Source: JAJZQZ01 sp963790415 | GTDB taxonomy: Bacteria; Actinomycetota; Thermoleophilia; RBG-16-64-13 | Direction of reading: 5' to 3' | Assembly: GCA_963790415.1 (NCBI GenBank) | Contig: CAWBOK010000003.1 | Coordinates: 1,054,001-1,118,000, forward strand | DNA: 64,000 nucleotides | Part shown: positions 16,916 to 26,338 of the stretch, one piece after another | Layout of the letters: the number at the start of each line of letters is the position of its first letter | Position numbering within the stretch: position 1 is the first letter of the stretch | The notes under the pieces: model-generated | The model's input: only the letters and a program-made list of their open reading frames with translations | Database searches by the model: none | What the model was told of the DNA's origin: nothing | Made by a program: the position numbers and the translations under genes

Positions 16916-17953
16916 ATGGCCTCTGCGCTTGAGGGACAAACGTGCCAACTTACATCGACCGATCCCGGCCCGCAGACGATGCTCGAGGTCACCGACCTGG
17001 TCAAGCACTTCCCTGTCCACAAGGGGGTCATCTCCCGCGTGGTCGGCCAGGTCCACGCCGTCGACGGCATCAGCTTCTCGGTCTGCTGCGGCGAGACGTT
17101 CGGTCTCGTGGGCGAGAGCGGGTGCGGCAAGTCGACCACAGGGCGGCTGATACTGCGTCTGATCGAGCCCACATCCGGTCAGATCGTCTTCAACGGGCAG
17201 GACATCCTCGCGCTCAAGGGTGAAGGGCTGCGCCGCATCAGGTGCGAGATGCAGATCGTCTTCCAGGATCCGATGGCGTCGCTCAATCCGCGGATGAGTG
17301 TCGGGCAGTTGATCTCGGAACCTCTGCAGGTTCACGGTCTGGTCAGCAATCGCGATGAACTCATCGAGCGGGTCGCCGAACTCATGAGGACGGTGGGCCT
17401 GCGGCCGGACCGGATGACCAATCACCCGCACGAGTTCAGTGGCGGCGAGCGCCAGCGAGTGGGCATCGCCCGCGCCCTCACAGTCGATCCCAAACTGCTG
17501 ATCCTAGACGAACCCGTGTCGGCGCTGGACGTGTCCGTCCGTTCGCAGATCATCAACCTGCTCGAGGATCTGCAGGACCGTCTCTCGTTGAGCTACCTCT
17601 TCATCGCGCACGACATGAGTGTGGTCAGGCACATCAGCGACCGCGTAGGTGTGCTTTATCTGGGTAAACTCGTGGAAGTGGCGACCAAGACCGAGTTGTT
17701 CGATACCCCTCTGCATCCGTATACGAGGGCGCTTCTTGAAGCGGTGCCCATCCCCGACCCGACGAAGCGGCGCAAGAGGGCGCTTCTCGAGGGCGACGTC
17801 CCGAGTCCCATCGATCCGCCTCCGGGCTGCAGGTTCCATACTCGCTGCCCCATCGCAGAGCCTGACTGTGCCGTGACGGAGCCCCAGTTGTGCAATATTG
17901 AAGGCGATCATTGGGTAGCATGCTCGGTAGTCGCGCGCGACGGGTCCTACTAG
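16916..17953 (+). CDS. ABC transporter ATP-binding protein, OppF/DppF type
   Basis: 345 residues: Walker A GESGCGKST, signature FSGGERQRVGIARAL, Walker B LLILDEPVSALD, His switch IAHDMS, and the C-terminal extension GCRFHTRCPIAEPDC. The N-terminal 20 residues before the ABC domain are poorly conserved. The partner ATPase is encoded just upstream. After this gene a ~150-bp gap containing no gene leads to the binding-protein gene. Confidence 0.9.
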   Translation: MASALEGQTCQLTSTDPGPQTMLEVTDLVKHFPVHKGVISRVVGQVHAVDGISFSVCCGETFGLVGESGCGKSTTGRLILRLIEPTSGQIVFNGQDILALKGEGLRRIRCEMQIVFQDPMASLNPRMSVGQLISEPLQVHGLVSNRDELIERVAELMRTVGLRPDRMTNHPHEFSGGERQRVGIARALTVDPKLLILDEPVSALDVSVRSQIINLLEDLQDRLSLSYLFIAHDMSVVRHISDRVGVLYLGKLVEVATKTELFDTPLHPYTRALLEAVPIPDPTKRRKRALLEGDVPSPIDPPPGCRFHTRCPIAEPDCAVTEPQLCNIEGDHWVACSVVARDGSY

Positions 17954-18106
17954 ACGGCGATGCACCGGTCGCGAAGCGGAGGGATCGAGTACACGGAAGC
18001 GAGGTGGCGGCGACAACGGTCGAGAGGCAGCGAGAGAGAGTGAGGGCTACATATGGTGGGGAGAGTCTTAGTGTGTTCGGAATCAGCTCAAGACAGGGGA
18101 TCTAAG

Positions 18107-19699
18107 GTGAGAAACATCAAGAGGATGAGGACAAGCGCTCTGCTGGTGGTCGTGTTGATCGTGCTGGCGTTGGCTTTGTTCGGCTGCAGTAGCAGTACCA
18201 CTACCACTACGGTTGGCGGTACCGACACCACCAGCAGCGACACGCCCACGACCGCGGTGGTCGCCAACACCAGCATCGTCATCGCGCTTGCAGGTGAGCC
18301 CACCTCCATGGACGCGCTCACGAAAGAAGACGGCAACATGCGGGCGGTCACGGAGCAGATATACGAGCCCCTCGTGACCCTGGACGCCAAGACGCTGGCT
18401 CCGGTCCCGATGCTGGCCACGGAATGGTCGCAGCCCGACGCGACGACATGGCAGTTCAAGCTCCGCCAGGGCGTCACGTTCCACAATGGTGAGCCATTCA
18501 CGGTCGACGACGCGGTGGCCTCGATCAACAAAGAGGTCGATCCCGCGACAAAATCCGAGATCGCAGGCCTGTTCACCGGCATCAAGTCGGCTTCGAAGGT
18601 TGACGACACCACCCTCAACATCACGACCAACGGCCCGCAGCCCACGCTTCTCGTGGCCCTGAGCTATCTGCCGATGGAGAACGCCAAATGGCTGGCGGAT
18701 ACGCCACCCGAACAGATCGCGTTGACCACCATGGGCACCGGCCCGTACATGATGGACGGCGAGTGGAAGAAAGGCGTGTCTGTCGCCGTCAAGCAGTTCG
18801 ACGGCTACTGGGGCGACAAGCCGCAGGTCACCAACGTGAGCTACAAGTTCCTCGAGGAGAACCAGACCCGCCTGGCGAGCCTGCTCACCGGCGAGAGCGA
18901 CTACATGATGAACCTCTTGCCCGAGTACGTCCCGCAGGTCGAGGAGAAGGGCCTCAAGGTCAACGCCGGCCCCAGCAACGAGTTCCCCTTGATCCGCCTG
19001 ACCAGCTTCAAGGGCCCCATGCAGAAGACCGACATGCGGTTGGCGGCGAACTATGCGGTCGACAAGCAGGGCATCGTGGACAGCCTCTATGGTGGGTATG
19101 CGACCGTGCCCGCCGGCCAAGCCATGAACCCGACCTACGGCGGCTTCAATCCTGATATCACCGCCTATCCGTACGATCCTGCAAAGGCGAAGGAGCTGCT
19201 CAAATCCGCCGGCTACAACAATGAAGTCATCCAGCTGTACGGGGAGACAGGGCGCTGGCTGAAAGACTCCGAAGTCGTCACCGCTGTTGCAGACCAGCTA
19301 CGCGCGGTCGGAATGAACATCGAGCTCAAGATCGTCGGTTGGGAAGACTACCTCGACATCCTTCTGCACCGCGACAAGGCTCCGGATATGATCTTCGTCT
19401 CGTCCGGCAATGACCTCTTCGACGCGAGTCGAGTGCTGAACTCGTGGATCGCGACCACCGGCCCTCTGAGCGCCTATGGGACGACCGAGCTCGACAAGCA
19501 GGTCACGGCGGCCGACCAGGCACCAACGCTGGAAGAACGCCAAACACAACAGCGTGACCTCATCAAGATCTCGCACGACGATCCCTACGCCGTCGTGATC
19601 GCCAACTCGCAGAACATCAATGGTCTGAGCGCCCGCCTGAACTACACCCAGCGCGAGGACACCAGGATCTTGGTGTATCAGATGACGTTGTCGCAGTAG
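18107..19699 (+). CDS. Extracellular solute-binding lipoprotein, OppA/DppA family (SBP_bac_5)
   Basis: About 530 residues. A lipoprotein signal peptide (ALLVVVLIVLALALFGC, lipobox LFGC) is followed by a Ser/Thr-rich linker typical of Gram-positive lipoproteins. The SBP_bac_5 domain follows (PTSMDALTKEDGNMRAVTEQIYEPLV, WQFKLRQGVTFHNGEPFTVDDAV). GTG 18107 was chosen because AGGGGA precedes it by 6 nt; ATG 18125 is an alternative. It would capture the substrate outside the cell and deliver it to the OppBC-type channel. The ligand is unknown; the regulon contains an esterase and oxoacid enzymes rather than peptidases. Confidence 0.9.
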   Translation: MRNIKRMRTSALLVVVLIVLALALFGCSSSTTTTTVGGTDTTSSDTPTTAVVANTSIVIALAGEPTSMDALTKEDGNMRAVTEQIYEPLVTLDAKTLAPVPMLATEWSQPDATTWQFKLRQGVTFHNGEPFTVDDAVASINKEVDPATKSEIAGLFTGIKSASKVDDTTLNITTNGPQPTLLVALSYLPMENAKWLADTPPEQIALTTMGTGPYMMDGEWKKGVSVAVKQFDGYWGDKPQVTNVSYKFLEENQTRLASLLTGESDYMMNLLPEYVPQVEEKGLKVNAGPSNEFPLIRLTSFKGPMQKTDMRLAANYAVDKQGIVDSLYGGYATVPAGQAMNPTYGGFNPDITAYPYDPAKAKELLKSAGYNNEVIQLYGETGRWLKDSEVVTAVADQLRAVGMNIELKIVGWEDYLDILLHRDKAPDMIFVSSGNDLFDASRVLNSWIATTGPLSAYGTTELDKQVTAADQAPTLEERQTQQRDLIKISHDDPYAVVIANSQNINGLSARLNYTQREDTRILVYQMTLSQ

Positions 19700-19762
19700 G
19701 TTCTCGTACCTTGGCGGCCGGTTTGGCGAGCATTGCCCGACCGACGCAGTCATGGTTCTTGG

Positions 19763-19802
19763 AAGAGGGGGGCCGTCGCCGGAAGGCGACGGCCCCCCTC
19801 TT
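19763..19802. terminator. Strong bidirectional terminator hairpin
   Basis: A near-perfect 18-bp GC-rich stem (GAGGGGGGCCGTCGCC and its complement) closed by a GGAA tetraloop, with A residues on one side and TTGG on the other. It sits between the convergent binding-protein gene (ending 19699) and the carboxylesterase gene (ending 19910) and could serve both. Confidence 0.8.
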
Positions 19803-19909
19803 GGTTGGCCGCGGAGACCGCGGTTACGCGGCCCCTTCGTGCCATCGACCCCCACCGCGTTCGGGACTAGGCCGGCGGCAACTGGGTCGCGTAGCCGGCC
19901 GCCGTCGCT

Positions 19910-21475
19910 CTATCCCACCGAACCCACGCCCACGAACGCGGGCCAGCAGCGCAGCTGCTCGGCGCGCGGGAGCGTCGCCATCCCCAGGTCGCCCGTAGAA
20001 CGCAGGAGCATGACTGCCGGCTCCGAGGGTTGTAGAGGGCTCCACCGGCCGCCGGCAGGCGTGGACGGATCGCCCGAATACATGAACGACGCCCACATGT
20101 CCATCATGGAGTCTGACAGTGCCGCGACCTCGTCACCGTGGCCGACCTTTCGCGCCAGGTGTGGGTGCGCTGTGGTGCCGAAGACGAAGGGAACGTCGGC
20201 CGCGTGCGGAGTGCCCCTGCCGGGGCTCGGCAGCGGATATCCGAATTCATAGATGAAGGTCGGCGCGCCCGCAGCGGCGTGTTTGGTGGCGTAGTGGAAG
20301 ATGGGGGCGCGGAACACCAGATCGGTGTAGATGTCGTTCCAGACCGCATCGACATCGAGTGGCCCTGACTGGTCGGCGTATGGCGCTATCACGCCGTCTG
20401 CCTGAGGAGGCGCGGCGAAGGGATAGTAGAGGCGGATGAGTCCGCCCACCTGTTCGACCAGGGTTTCTTCGGTCTCGGGGGCGCGCATGGGCGAGATCAC
20501 GGTGCCGTCGGCGTCCTTGAGGTCGTACCAGAAGCGTGCCTCGTCGCGGTTCCAACCGATCAGCATGGGCAGGGGGGCCGGGCGACCGTGGTAGGGCCAC
20601 TCGCGCACGAGCATACCGTCGCGCACCGGCGAGGTCCGCGGGCGTCCCATGCGTGCGAGCACGTCTGCTGACTTACTGAAGGCGTTCTCCGCCTCGAAGA
20701 TCGACCTGCACTCCAGGGCGGCCAAGCCGGAGACCGGCACGCCGATGGACTCCGCGAGCGCTTCGGTGTACTCAGCAGCTTCGGCCAGCTCGGCGAACAT
20801 GGGGGGCTGGAAAAGCGGTGGGCTCTGCATGATCGTGCGGTGGAAGAGGCCGTCCAGGTCGGCGTTCTGGGCCATCAAGGCTACGTTCATGGCTCCGGAT
20901 GACTGCCCGGCGATGGTCACATTGTCGGCGTCTCCGCCGAACGCGTGAGCGCACTCTCGGATCCAGCCCAAGGCGGCGATCTTGTCCTGCAGCCCCCAGT
21001 TGGCGCACGTCCCGTTGGCGGGGTCGACAAGGTCGGGATGGGCGAGCCCGCCGAGCGCTCCCAAGCGGTAGTTGACCGTAACGACAACAACGCCTCCGCG
21101 CCGAGCAAGGTGTGCCCCGTGGAACGCGCCCGCCGCGCCGTGACCGTTGCGGGTGGCGCCGCCGTGGAACCACACGAGGAGAGGAGACCTGCCGCCGACG
21201 TCAGGTGTCCACACGTTGAGATAGAGGCAGTCACTACTCGTGGGGGCCAGGGGCTCGTAGAGCCAAGTCTGGTTCCCTCCGAGCTTCTGCAGGCTCGCGT
21301 TCCCAGGTTTGGACGCATCGCGCACGCCCGCCCACGGAGTTGCCGGCGAGGGGGAGCGCAGTCGACCGCCACCGGTGGGCGGCGCCGCGTAGGGGATGCC
21401 GAGGAACTGCGCGACACCGCCGTCGGTCGTTCCTTCGATCCGACCGTAGGGCGTGTCGATGACCGGTCGATCCAT
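19910..21475 (-). CDS. Type-B carboxylesterase (alpha/beta hydrolase)
   Basis: 521 residues. The nucleophile elbow is GQSSGAM (about residue 190). The oxyanion region WFHGGA, the family signature SSDCLYLNVWTP and a likely catalytic His in TTAHPH toward the C-terminus place it in the type-B carboxylesterase/para-nitrobenzyl esterase family. No signal peptide is visible, so it is probably cytoplasmic. ATG 21475 starts the conserved region (VIDTPYGRIEGT). It hydrolyses carboxylic esters. Its promoter carries the same operator as the importer and ThDP-enzyme promoters, suggesting that the imported compound is an ester (inference). Confidence 0.85.
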   Translation of the reverse strand: MDRPVIDTPYGRIEGTTDGGVAQFLGIPYAAPPTGGGRLRSPSPATPWAGVRDASKPGNASLQKLGGNQTWLYEPLAPTSSDCLYLNVWTPDVGGRSPLLVWFHGGATRNGHGAAGAFHGAHLARRGGVVVVTVNYRLGALGGLAHPDLVDPANGTCANWGLQDKIAALGWIRECAHAFGGDADNVTIAGQSSGAMNVALMAQNADLDGLFHRTIMQSPPLFQPPMFAELAEAAEYTEALAESIGVPVSGLAALECRSIFEAENAFSKSADVLARMGRPRTSPVRDGMLVREWPYHGRPAPLPMLIGWNRDEARFWYDLKDADGTVISPMRAPETEETLVEQVGGLIRLYYPFAAPPQADGVIAPYADQSGPLDVDAVWNDIYTDLVFRAPIFHYATKHAAAGAPTFIYEFGYPLPSPGRGTPHAADVPFVFGTTAHPHLARKVGHGDEVAALSDSMMDMWASFMYSGDPSTPAGGRWSPLQPSEPAVMLLRSTGDLGMATLPRAEQLRCWPAFVGVGSVG

Positions 21476-21513
21476 GGCTCCATCCCCCTGGCGCTCGATC
21501 CTGATAATAGTCT

Positions 21514-21560
21514 CTACCGCAGTAGTTAGTAACACTACCCGCCTCGTCATCCACCGTCAA
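21514..21560 (-). promoter_or_regulatory. Carboxylesterase promoter and CTAC-N4-GTAG operator
   Basis: On the minus strand TTGACG (21555-21560) and TAGTGT (21532-21537) are 17 bp apart. The core palindrome CTACCGCAGTAG (21514-21525) lies just downstream of the -10, over the expected start of transcription. A further ACTAC half-site (21534-21538, plus strand) overlaps the -10. Confidence 0.7.
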
Positions 21561-21605
21561 GCCTCAGGCCGACGGGGCCCGTCGCCTCTCGCGCGACTGC
21601 CGGCC

Positions 21606-21633
21606 TTGACATTCTGAGGGTAATGAGTACACT
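21606..21633 (+). promoter_or_regulatory. Putative promoter of the FadR-type regulator gene
   Basis: TTGACA (21606-21611) and TACACT (21628-21633), 16-bp spacing, about 50 bp upstream of the chosen GTG. The region is divergent from the carboxylesterase promoter, and the two -35 elements are about 45 bp apart. Confidence 0.5.
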
Positions 21634-21683
21634 GAATAGGTCCGGTGCGGTGCGGTGGCTTCGGCGGGTGTAGCGAGGGGCAT

Positions 21684-22439
21684 GTGGAATCTTCTGGGGT
21701 TCGCAAACTGCGGGTCACCCGGCCGCGATCGGCCGACGTGCTTATCAACGAGGTCACGAGCATGGTCTCGCGTGGGCGGTGCAAGCCGGGGGAGCGTCTC
21801 GGTTCTGAGCAGGATCTCATACAGCGCTATGGGGTGAGCCGCGCCGTGATCCGAGAGGGTCTGCGCGTTCTCGAACGTGATGGCCTGGTCACGGTGAAGC
21901 CGGGGCCCAGCGGGGGCATCTTCTGCAGTCTGCCCGACGTGGAGCCCCTCACACGGTTCATCGATCTGTATGGGGCCGTGCACGACGTCACCCCCGATGA
22001 CCTGGTCGAGGCTCGGATGGAGCTCGAGGTGGTGACCACCCGGCTGGCTGCGGTTCGGGCTGACGAAGACGACGTGGCCGACCTGGAACGTCTCAACGGC
22101 GAGTGGATGGACTGTCTTTTGGGTGAAGGGGATTCCGATGCGCAGGCCAGGGTCAACGTTCAGTTCCATATCGCGCTTGCCCGCGCCGCGCACAACCCGG
22201 TGTTCGTCGCCTTCATCGATGCCCTCGAAGGACTTCTCTACGAGACTGCGCTGGCGCCCGAGTCATCGGACAGGCGATTGGATTACGTGGTCTACAGTCA
22301 TGAATATATCCTGCGGCACGTGCGAGGCCGGGACGCGGACCTGGCGGGTATGGCGATGCGTCATCACCTGGAGATATTCCGGCCTAGGAGGCTGTTGAAG
22401 ACCGAAGCCTTGGCCCCCAGAACGCACTGGACGGCGTGA
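21684..22439 (+). CDS. FadR-subfamily GntR transcriptional regulator
   Basis: 251 residues: N-terminal winged helix (SADVLINEVTSMVSRGRCKPGERLGSEQDLIQRYGVSRAVIREGLRVLERDGLVTVKPGPSGG) and a C-terminal all-helical FCD ligand domain. The FCD metal-ligand pattern is visible as Asp and His residues, e.g. QFHIALARAAHNP and YSHEYILRHV...MRHHLEIF. GTG 21684 follows AGGGG. FCD regulators sense organic acids. The Mo-hydroxylase operon starts 158 bp downstream in the same direction and is the obvious target (inference). Confidence 0.85.
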   Translation: MESSGVRKLRVTRPRSADVLINEVTSMVSRGRCKPGERLGSEQDLIQRYGVSRAVIREGLRVLERDGLVTVKPGPSGGIFCSLPDVEPLTRFIDLYGAVHDVTPDDLVEARMELEVVTTRLAAVRADEDDVADLERLNGEWMDCLLGEGDSDAQARVNVQFHIALARAAHNPVFVAFIDALEGLLYETALAPESSDRRLDYVVYSHEYILRHVRGRDADLAGMAMRHHLEIFRPRRLLKTEALAPRTHWTA

Positions 22440-22597
22440 TACGGCGTCCTCGGCCGCGCACGTAGCGCTGCTACGAGCGCTCCTTGCGTCCTTGTCTCAC
22501 GCTTGCCCATCGCGCCCTGATGGCGAAGCGTCACTTTTCAACAGCCTGCCGGCACGCGCGCGAAGAGTGGCGCCGACGACATGAGGAGCAGAGCTTG

Positions 22598-23458
22598 ATG
22601 CTACGACAGTTGGAGTACGCCGCGCCGGCGAGCCTGCAGGAGGCGTGCGGGCTCCTGTCTCGGGTGGAAGGCGCCATGGTCTTGGCGGGCGGCACGGACG
22701 TGGTGGTCTCTATGAACCACGGCAAGACGTCGCCCAGCCTGGTGGTCGATTTGAAGCGCCTCGCAGGCCTCGAGGAGGTGACGGAGAACGATGGTTTCGT
22801 CGAGATCGGCGCGCTCGTCTCCATGACGACGCTCACGCGGTCGGCGATCGTCAAACGCTGGTTTCCGGCGTTGGTGCAGGCGGCCGGCAGTATCGGATGC
22901 TGGCAGGTGCGCAACCTGGCCACGGTCGGGGGGAACCTCTGCAACGCCTCGCCATCGGCCGACACGACGCCACCCCTGCTGGTGTACGGTGCCTCGGTGG
23001 TGGTCTCCGACGGCGCCTGCACACGCGAGTTGCCCGTGGGGGAGTTCCTGGTCGGTCCCGGTGTGACGGCTCTGGCCAAGGGTGAGGTGCTCACGGCCCT
23101 GCGTATCCCCAAGCCTGCCGCCGATTTGCAGGCGGCCTATGTGCGGCGGTCCATCCGCCGGTCGATGGATATCCCCCTGGTCAACGTGGCGGTCGGTCTT
23201 CGCCTAGCCGACGGCGTCGTGGCCGAGGCTCGGATCGCGCTGGGGGCGGTCGCCCCCGTGCCGTTCCGGGCTTCCGAGGCAGAAGCGGTTCTGGTGGGGC
23301 GCGTGCCGGACGCGCCCGCATTCCGAGATGCCGCCACTGCGGCCGCCGCGGCCGCTCGGCCAATCACCGACGTGCGCGCTTCGGCGGAGTACCGCGGCGC
23401 CATGGTCGAGGTCTTCGTGCGGCGGGCGCTTGCTTCCGCCGTGGAGGTGCCGGCATGA
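22598..23458 (+). CDS. Molybdenum hydroxylase, FAD-binding medium subunit (CoxM/XdhB-like)
   Basis: 286 residues of the FAD_binding_5 / CO-dehydrogenase flavoprotein family: FAD-pyrophosphate loop AMVLAGGTDVVVSM (about residues 30-43) and second FAD motif ATVGGNLCNASPSADTTPPLL (about residues 108-128), then the C-terminal CODH flavoprotein domain. ATG 22598 follows GAGGAG by ten bases. It carries electrons from the Fe-S subunit to the external acceptor. The stop overlaps the next gene start by 4 bp. Confidence 0.9.
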   Translation: MLRQLEYAAPASLQEACGLLSRVEGAMVLAGGTDVVVSMNHGKTSPSLVVDLKRLAGLEEVTENDGFVEIGALVSMTTLTRSAIVKRWFPALVQAAGSIGCWQVRNLATVGGNLCNASPSADTTPPLLVYGASVVVSDGACTRELPVGEFLVGPGVTALAKGEVLTALRIPKPAADLQAAYVRRSIRRSMDIPLVNVAVGLRLADGVVAEARIALGAVAPVPFRASEAEAVLVGRVPDAPAFRDAATAAAAAARPITDVRASAEYRGAMVEVFVRRALASAVEVPA

Positions 23459-23943
23459 CGAAGATCTTGATCAATCTCACGGTGAACGGCGACCTGTACG
23501 AACTGGCGGTCGGTGGGCATCAGCGCCTCCTCGACGTGATCCGCGATGAGATCGGCCTGACCGGCACCAAAGAGGGCTGCGGCGAGGGCGAGTGCGGCGC
23601 CTGCACGGTGATCATGGACGGTCAGCCGGTGAACGCCTGCCTCGTGCTCGCCCCCCAGGCCGACGGCGTCGAGATCGTCACCATCGAAGGCCTGACCGTC
23701 GACGGCACCATGAGTCTGTTGCAGCGGCAGTTCGTCGAGAAGGGCGCGGTGCAGTGCGGCTTCTGCAGCCCGGGCATGATCATGACCGCGAAAGCCCTCC
23801 TCGACGACGATCCCCATCCCGACGAGATCGCCGTGCGTGAGGCCCTCTCGGGCAATCTCTGCCGCTGCACCGGCTACGAGAAGATCGTCGACGCGGTGCT
23901 GTCCACGGCTGCGATCCTTGATGGCGAAGGCGGTGTGGCATGA
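23455..23943 (+). CDS. Molybdenum hydroxylase, [2Fe-2S] small subunit (CoxS/XdhC-like)
   Basis: 162 residues with both [2Fe-2S] clusters of the family: plant-type GCGEGECGACTV around residue 42 with the later Cys in VNACLVLAP, and the helical domain with CGFCSPGMIM and LCRCTGYEKI. It passes electrons from the Mo centre to the FAD subunit. Overlaps of 4 bp with both neighbours give stoichiometric expression. No Tat signal is present, so the enzyme is cytoplasmic. Confidence 0.95.
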   Translation: MTKILINLTVNGDLYELAVGGHQRLLDVIRDEIGLTGTKEGCGEGECGACTVIMDGQPVNACLVLAPQADGVEIVTIEGLTVDGTMSLLQRQFVEKGAVQCGFCSPGMIMTAKALLDDDPHPDEIAVREALSGNLCRCTGYEKIVDAVLSTAAILDGEGGVA

Positions 23944-26337
23944 GCGAGATGACCTACGTGGGCAAGTCCATTCCCTCCGGTCGATGGATGGGAGCGGGCC
24001 ACGGGCCGCGCGGAGTACGTCACCGACATCAAGCTGCCCGGGATGCTCCACGGCAAGATCCTGCGCAGCCCCCTGCCGCACGCCCGCATCGTCTCCATCG
24101 ACACCTCGGCTGCGGAAGCCTATCCGGGCGTGAAGGCGGTGGTGACCTACGCGGACACCCCGGGTGTGCAGTTCGGGCCCATCGCCGCCTACGAAGACTG
24201 GTACATCTTCGCCAAGGACAAGGTCCGCTTCATCGGCGACGAAGTGGCGGCTGTGGCCGCCGTCGACGAAGCCACGGCCGCTCACGCGGCGGGGCTCATC
24301 GAGGTCGAGTACGAGGAGCTCCCGGCCGTCTTCGACATGGTCGAGGCCATGCAGCCCGGCGCTCCGAGTGTCAACGGCCGCGAGAACAACGTGGTCATGA
24401 CCTTCAAGGTGGAGCGCGGCGAGGTGGACGCGGCCATGGCGGCCGCCGATCTGGTGCTGGAGGAGACCTACGTCACCAATCAGGTCTATCAGGCCTACAT
24501 GGAGACCATGGCGTGTGTGGTGCGGCCGGAGGCCGGGGACTGCTTCACGATGTGGCTGCCCATACAGATCCCGAACAAGGCGCGCCTGGTCTACGCCAAG
24601 GCTTTGGGCATCCGACCCGAGGATATCCGCGTCATCAAGCCCTTCCTGGGGGGCGCGTTCGGCGGCAAGATGGAGACGAACCTGCACCTGGCGGCGGCGG
24701 TGCTTGCCCGCAAGACCGGCCGCCCCGTGCGCATGGTCAACGATCGCGTCGAGGACTTCGTCGCGGGCAACCCCCGCGTCCCCATGCGCATGGACTTGAA
24801 GATGGGCTTCATGCGCGACGGGCGGTTCGCGGCCAAGGAGGCGCGCGTTGTCGCCGGCAACGGGGCGCGCACGGTGTACGCGCCGCCCATCACCTCCACC
24901 GCCTGCTATCGGGTCGACACGCTCTACACGTTCCAGAACGTGCGGGCCGTCGGCTATGTCGTCGACACGAACACCGTGCCCACGGGCTGCTTCCGGGGGT
25001 TCGGCAACTCGCAGATGACGTTCGCTCTGGAATGCATGATCGACGTGGCCGCCGAGCGGCTCGGCATCGACCCGGTCGAGATCCGCAGGCGCAACGCCGT
25101 GCCTTCAGGATACGTGTCGGTGCACGGCTGGGAGGTGGCGAGTTCCGGCCACGTGGAGACCCTGGACAACGCCGCCCGCCTCTCCGGCCTGCTGGAGCGG
25201 CGCTCGCGGGGAACCGGCACCGGCACCATCCGCCGGGGTATGGGCTTGGCATCGTGCAACCACGTGTCGGGCAACAAGGCCTTCTTCCCGGCCTTCGACG
25301 GGGCGTCATCCATGTTCCGCATGGCCGAGGACGGCAAGGTCACGGTCTTCAACGGCGAGTGCGACATGGGGCAGGGTCAGACGACCGCGTTCGCTCAGAT
25401 CGCCGCCGAGGCGCTGGGCGCGCGGCTGGAAGATATCACCATGGCCGAGGTCGACTCGCAGGTGTCGCCCTTCGGTCTGGGCACGTTCGCCACGCGGGGC
25501 ACCACGATCGGCGGCTGGGGCATCAAGAAGGGCGCCGAAGCGGCGAAAGAGTTGATGCTGCAGGCCGGCGCCGAGCACTTGGGCGTAGAAGTCCTGGCCT
25601 TGGAGACCGAAGGCTCCGAGGTCTACGTGAAGTCCGACCCCGACCGGCGGGTGACGTTCGCGCACCTGTCGCGCGACTTCATGTTCCGCAACGGCGGCAT
25701 GCCGATGATGGCCCAGGGGCAGTACGTCCCCAACACCGTCGTCCCGGACCCCGTGACCAAGTACGGCAACATCTCGCCCGTGTATGTGTTCGGCACGCAT
25801 GTAGCTGAGGTGGAGGTCGATACCGAGACCGGGGAGATCGTCGTCACCGGCTACTGGGCGAGTCACGATGTGGGCCGCGCCATCAACCCGCTGCTGCTCG
25901 CCGGTCAGGTGGAAGGCGGTGTGGCTCAGGGGATAGGGTGGGCCCTCACCGAGGACATGGTCACGCGCGACGGGCGGGTGCTCAATCCCACCTTCCTGGA
26001 CTATCGCATCCCGGGGTCGAAAGACCTGCCCCGCGTGGTGAGCGACTTCGTGGAACCCATCGATGTCAACGGGCCCTTCGGCGCCAAGGGGATCGGGGAG
26101 CCGGCCCTGAACCCGGTGCCCGCGGCGATAGCGAACGCCGTCTATGACGCCATCGGTGTCCGGTTCACGTCGCTGCCGATGAGCGCCGAGAGAGTGCTCC
26201 TCGCCCTGCGCGAGAAGGCCGCCCGCGAGAGCGACCTGCGCGACGCCGCCGGCTCGCGCGAGGGCGACCCCCGTGACGCTGGCCCCGACCGCGGCGACGC
26301 CGACAGGGCGCCTGAGGCCGGCTCCGCCGGCGCCTGA
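23940..26337 (+). CDS. Molybdenum hydroxylase, large Mo-pterin subunit (CoxL/XdhA-like); one frame break
   Basis: About 798 residues once a single extra base at about 23979 is removed; the break joins SIPS to VDGWERATGRAEYVTDI, the start expected for this family. Mo-cofactor motifs are present: FLGGAFGGKME, TGCFRGFGNSQ, MGQGQTTAFAQIAAEAL, and the catalytic-Glu loop GAKGIGEPALNP near the C-terminus. The active-site loop lacks the Cys-Ser-Phe-Arg of true CO dehydrogenase, so it is a hydroxylase of an organic, probably N-heteroaromatic or aldehyde, substrate. As written, the ATG at 23940 would give only a short peptide. Confidence 0.85.
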
Positions 26338-26338
26338 T

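Noticed and set aside
14840..17431. Very long antisense open frame (863 codons) opposite the Opp genes
   Set aside because: It mirrors well-conserved OppC, OppD and OppF on the other strand, has biased Arg/His-rich composition and no family signature; a product of high GC.
22462..22474. GTAGC-GCT-GCTAC palindrome upstream of the Mo-hydroxylase genes as a fifth copy of the regulon operator
   Set aside because: Half-sites are in the opposite order (GTAG...CTAC) and spacing differs, and it does not sit on a recognisable promoter.
23940..26337. CO dehydrogenase (aerobic type)
   Set aside because: The large subunit lacks the Cys-Ser-Phe-Arg active-site loop of CoxL; the reading TGCFRGFGNSQ fits general Mo hydroxylases.
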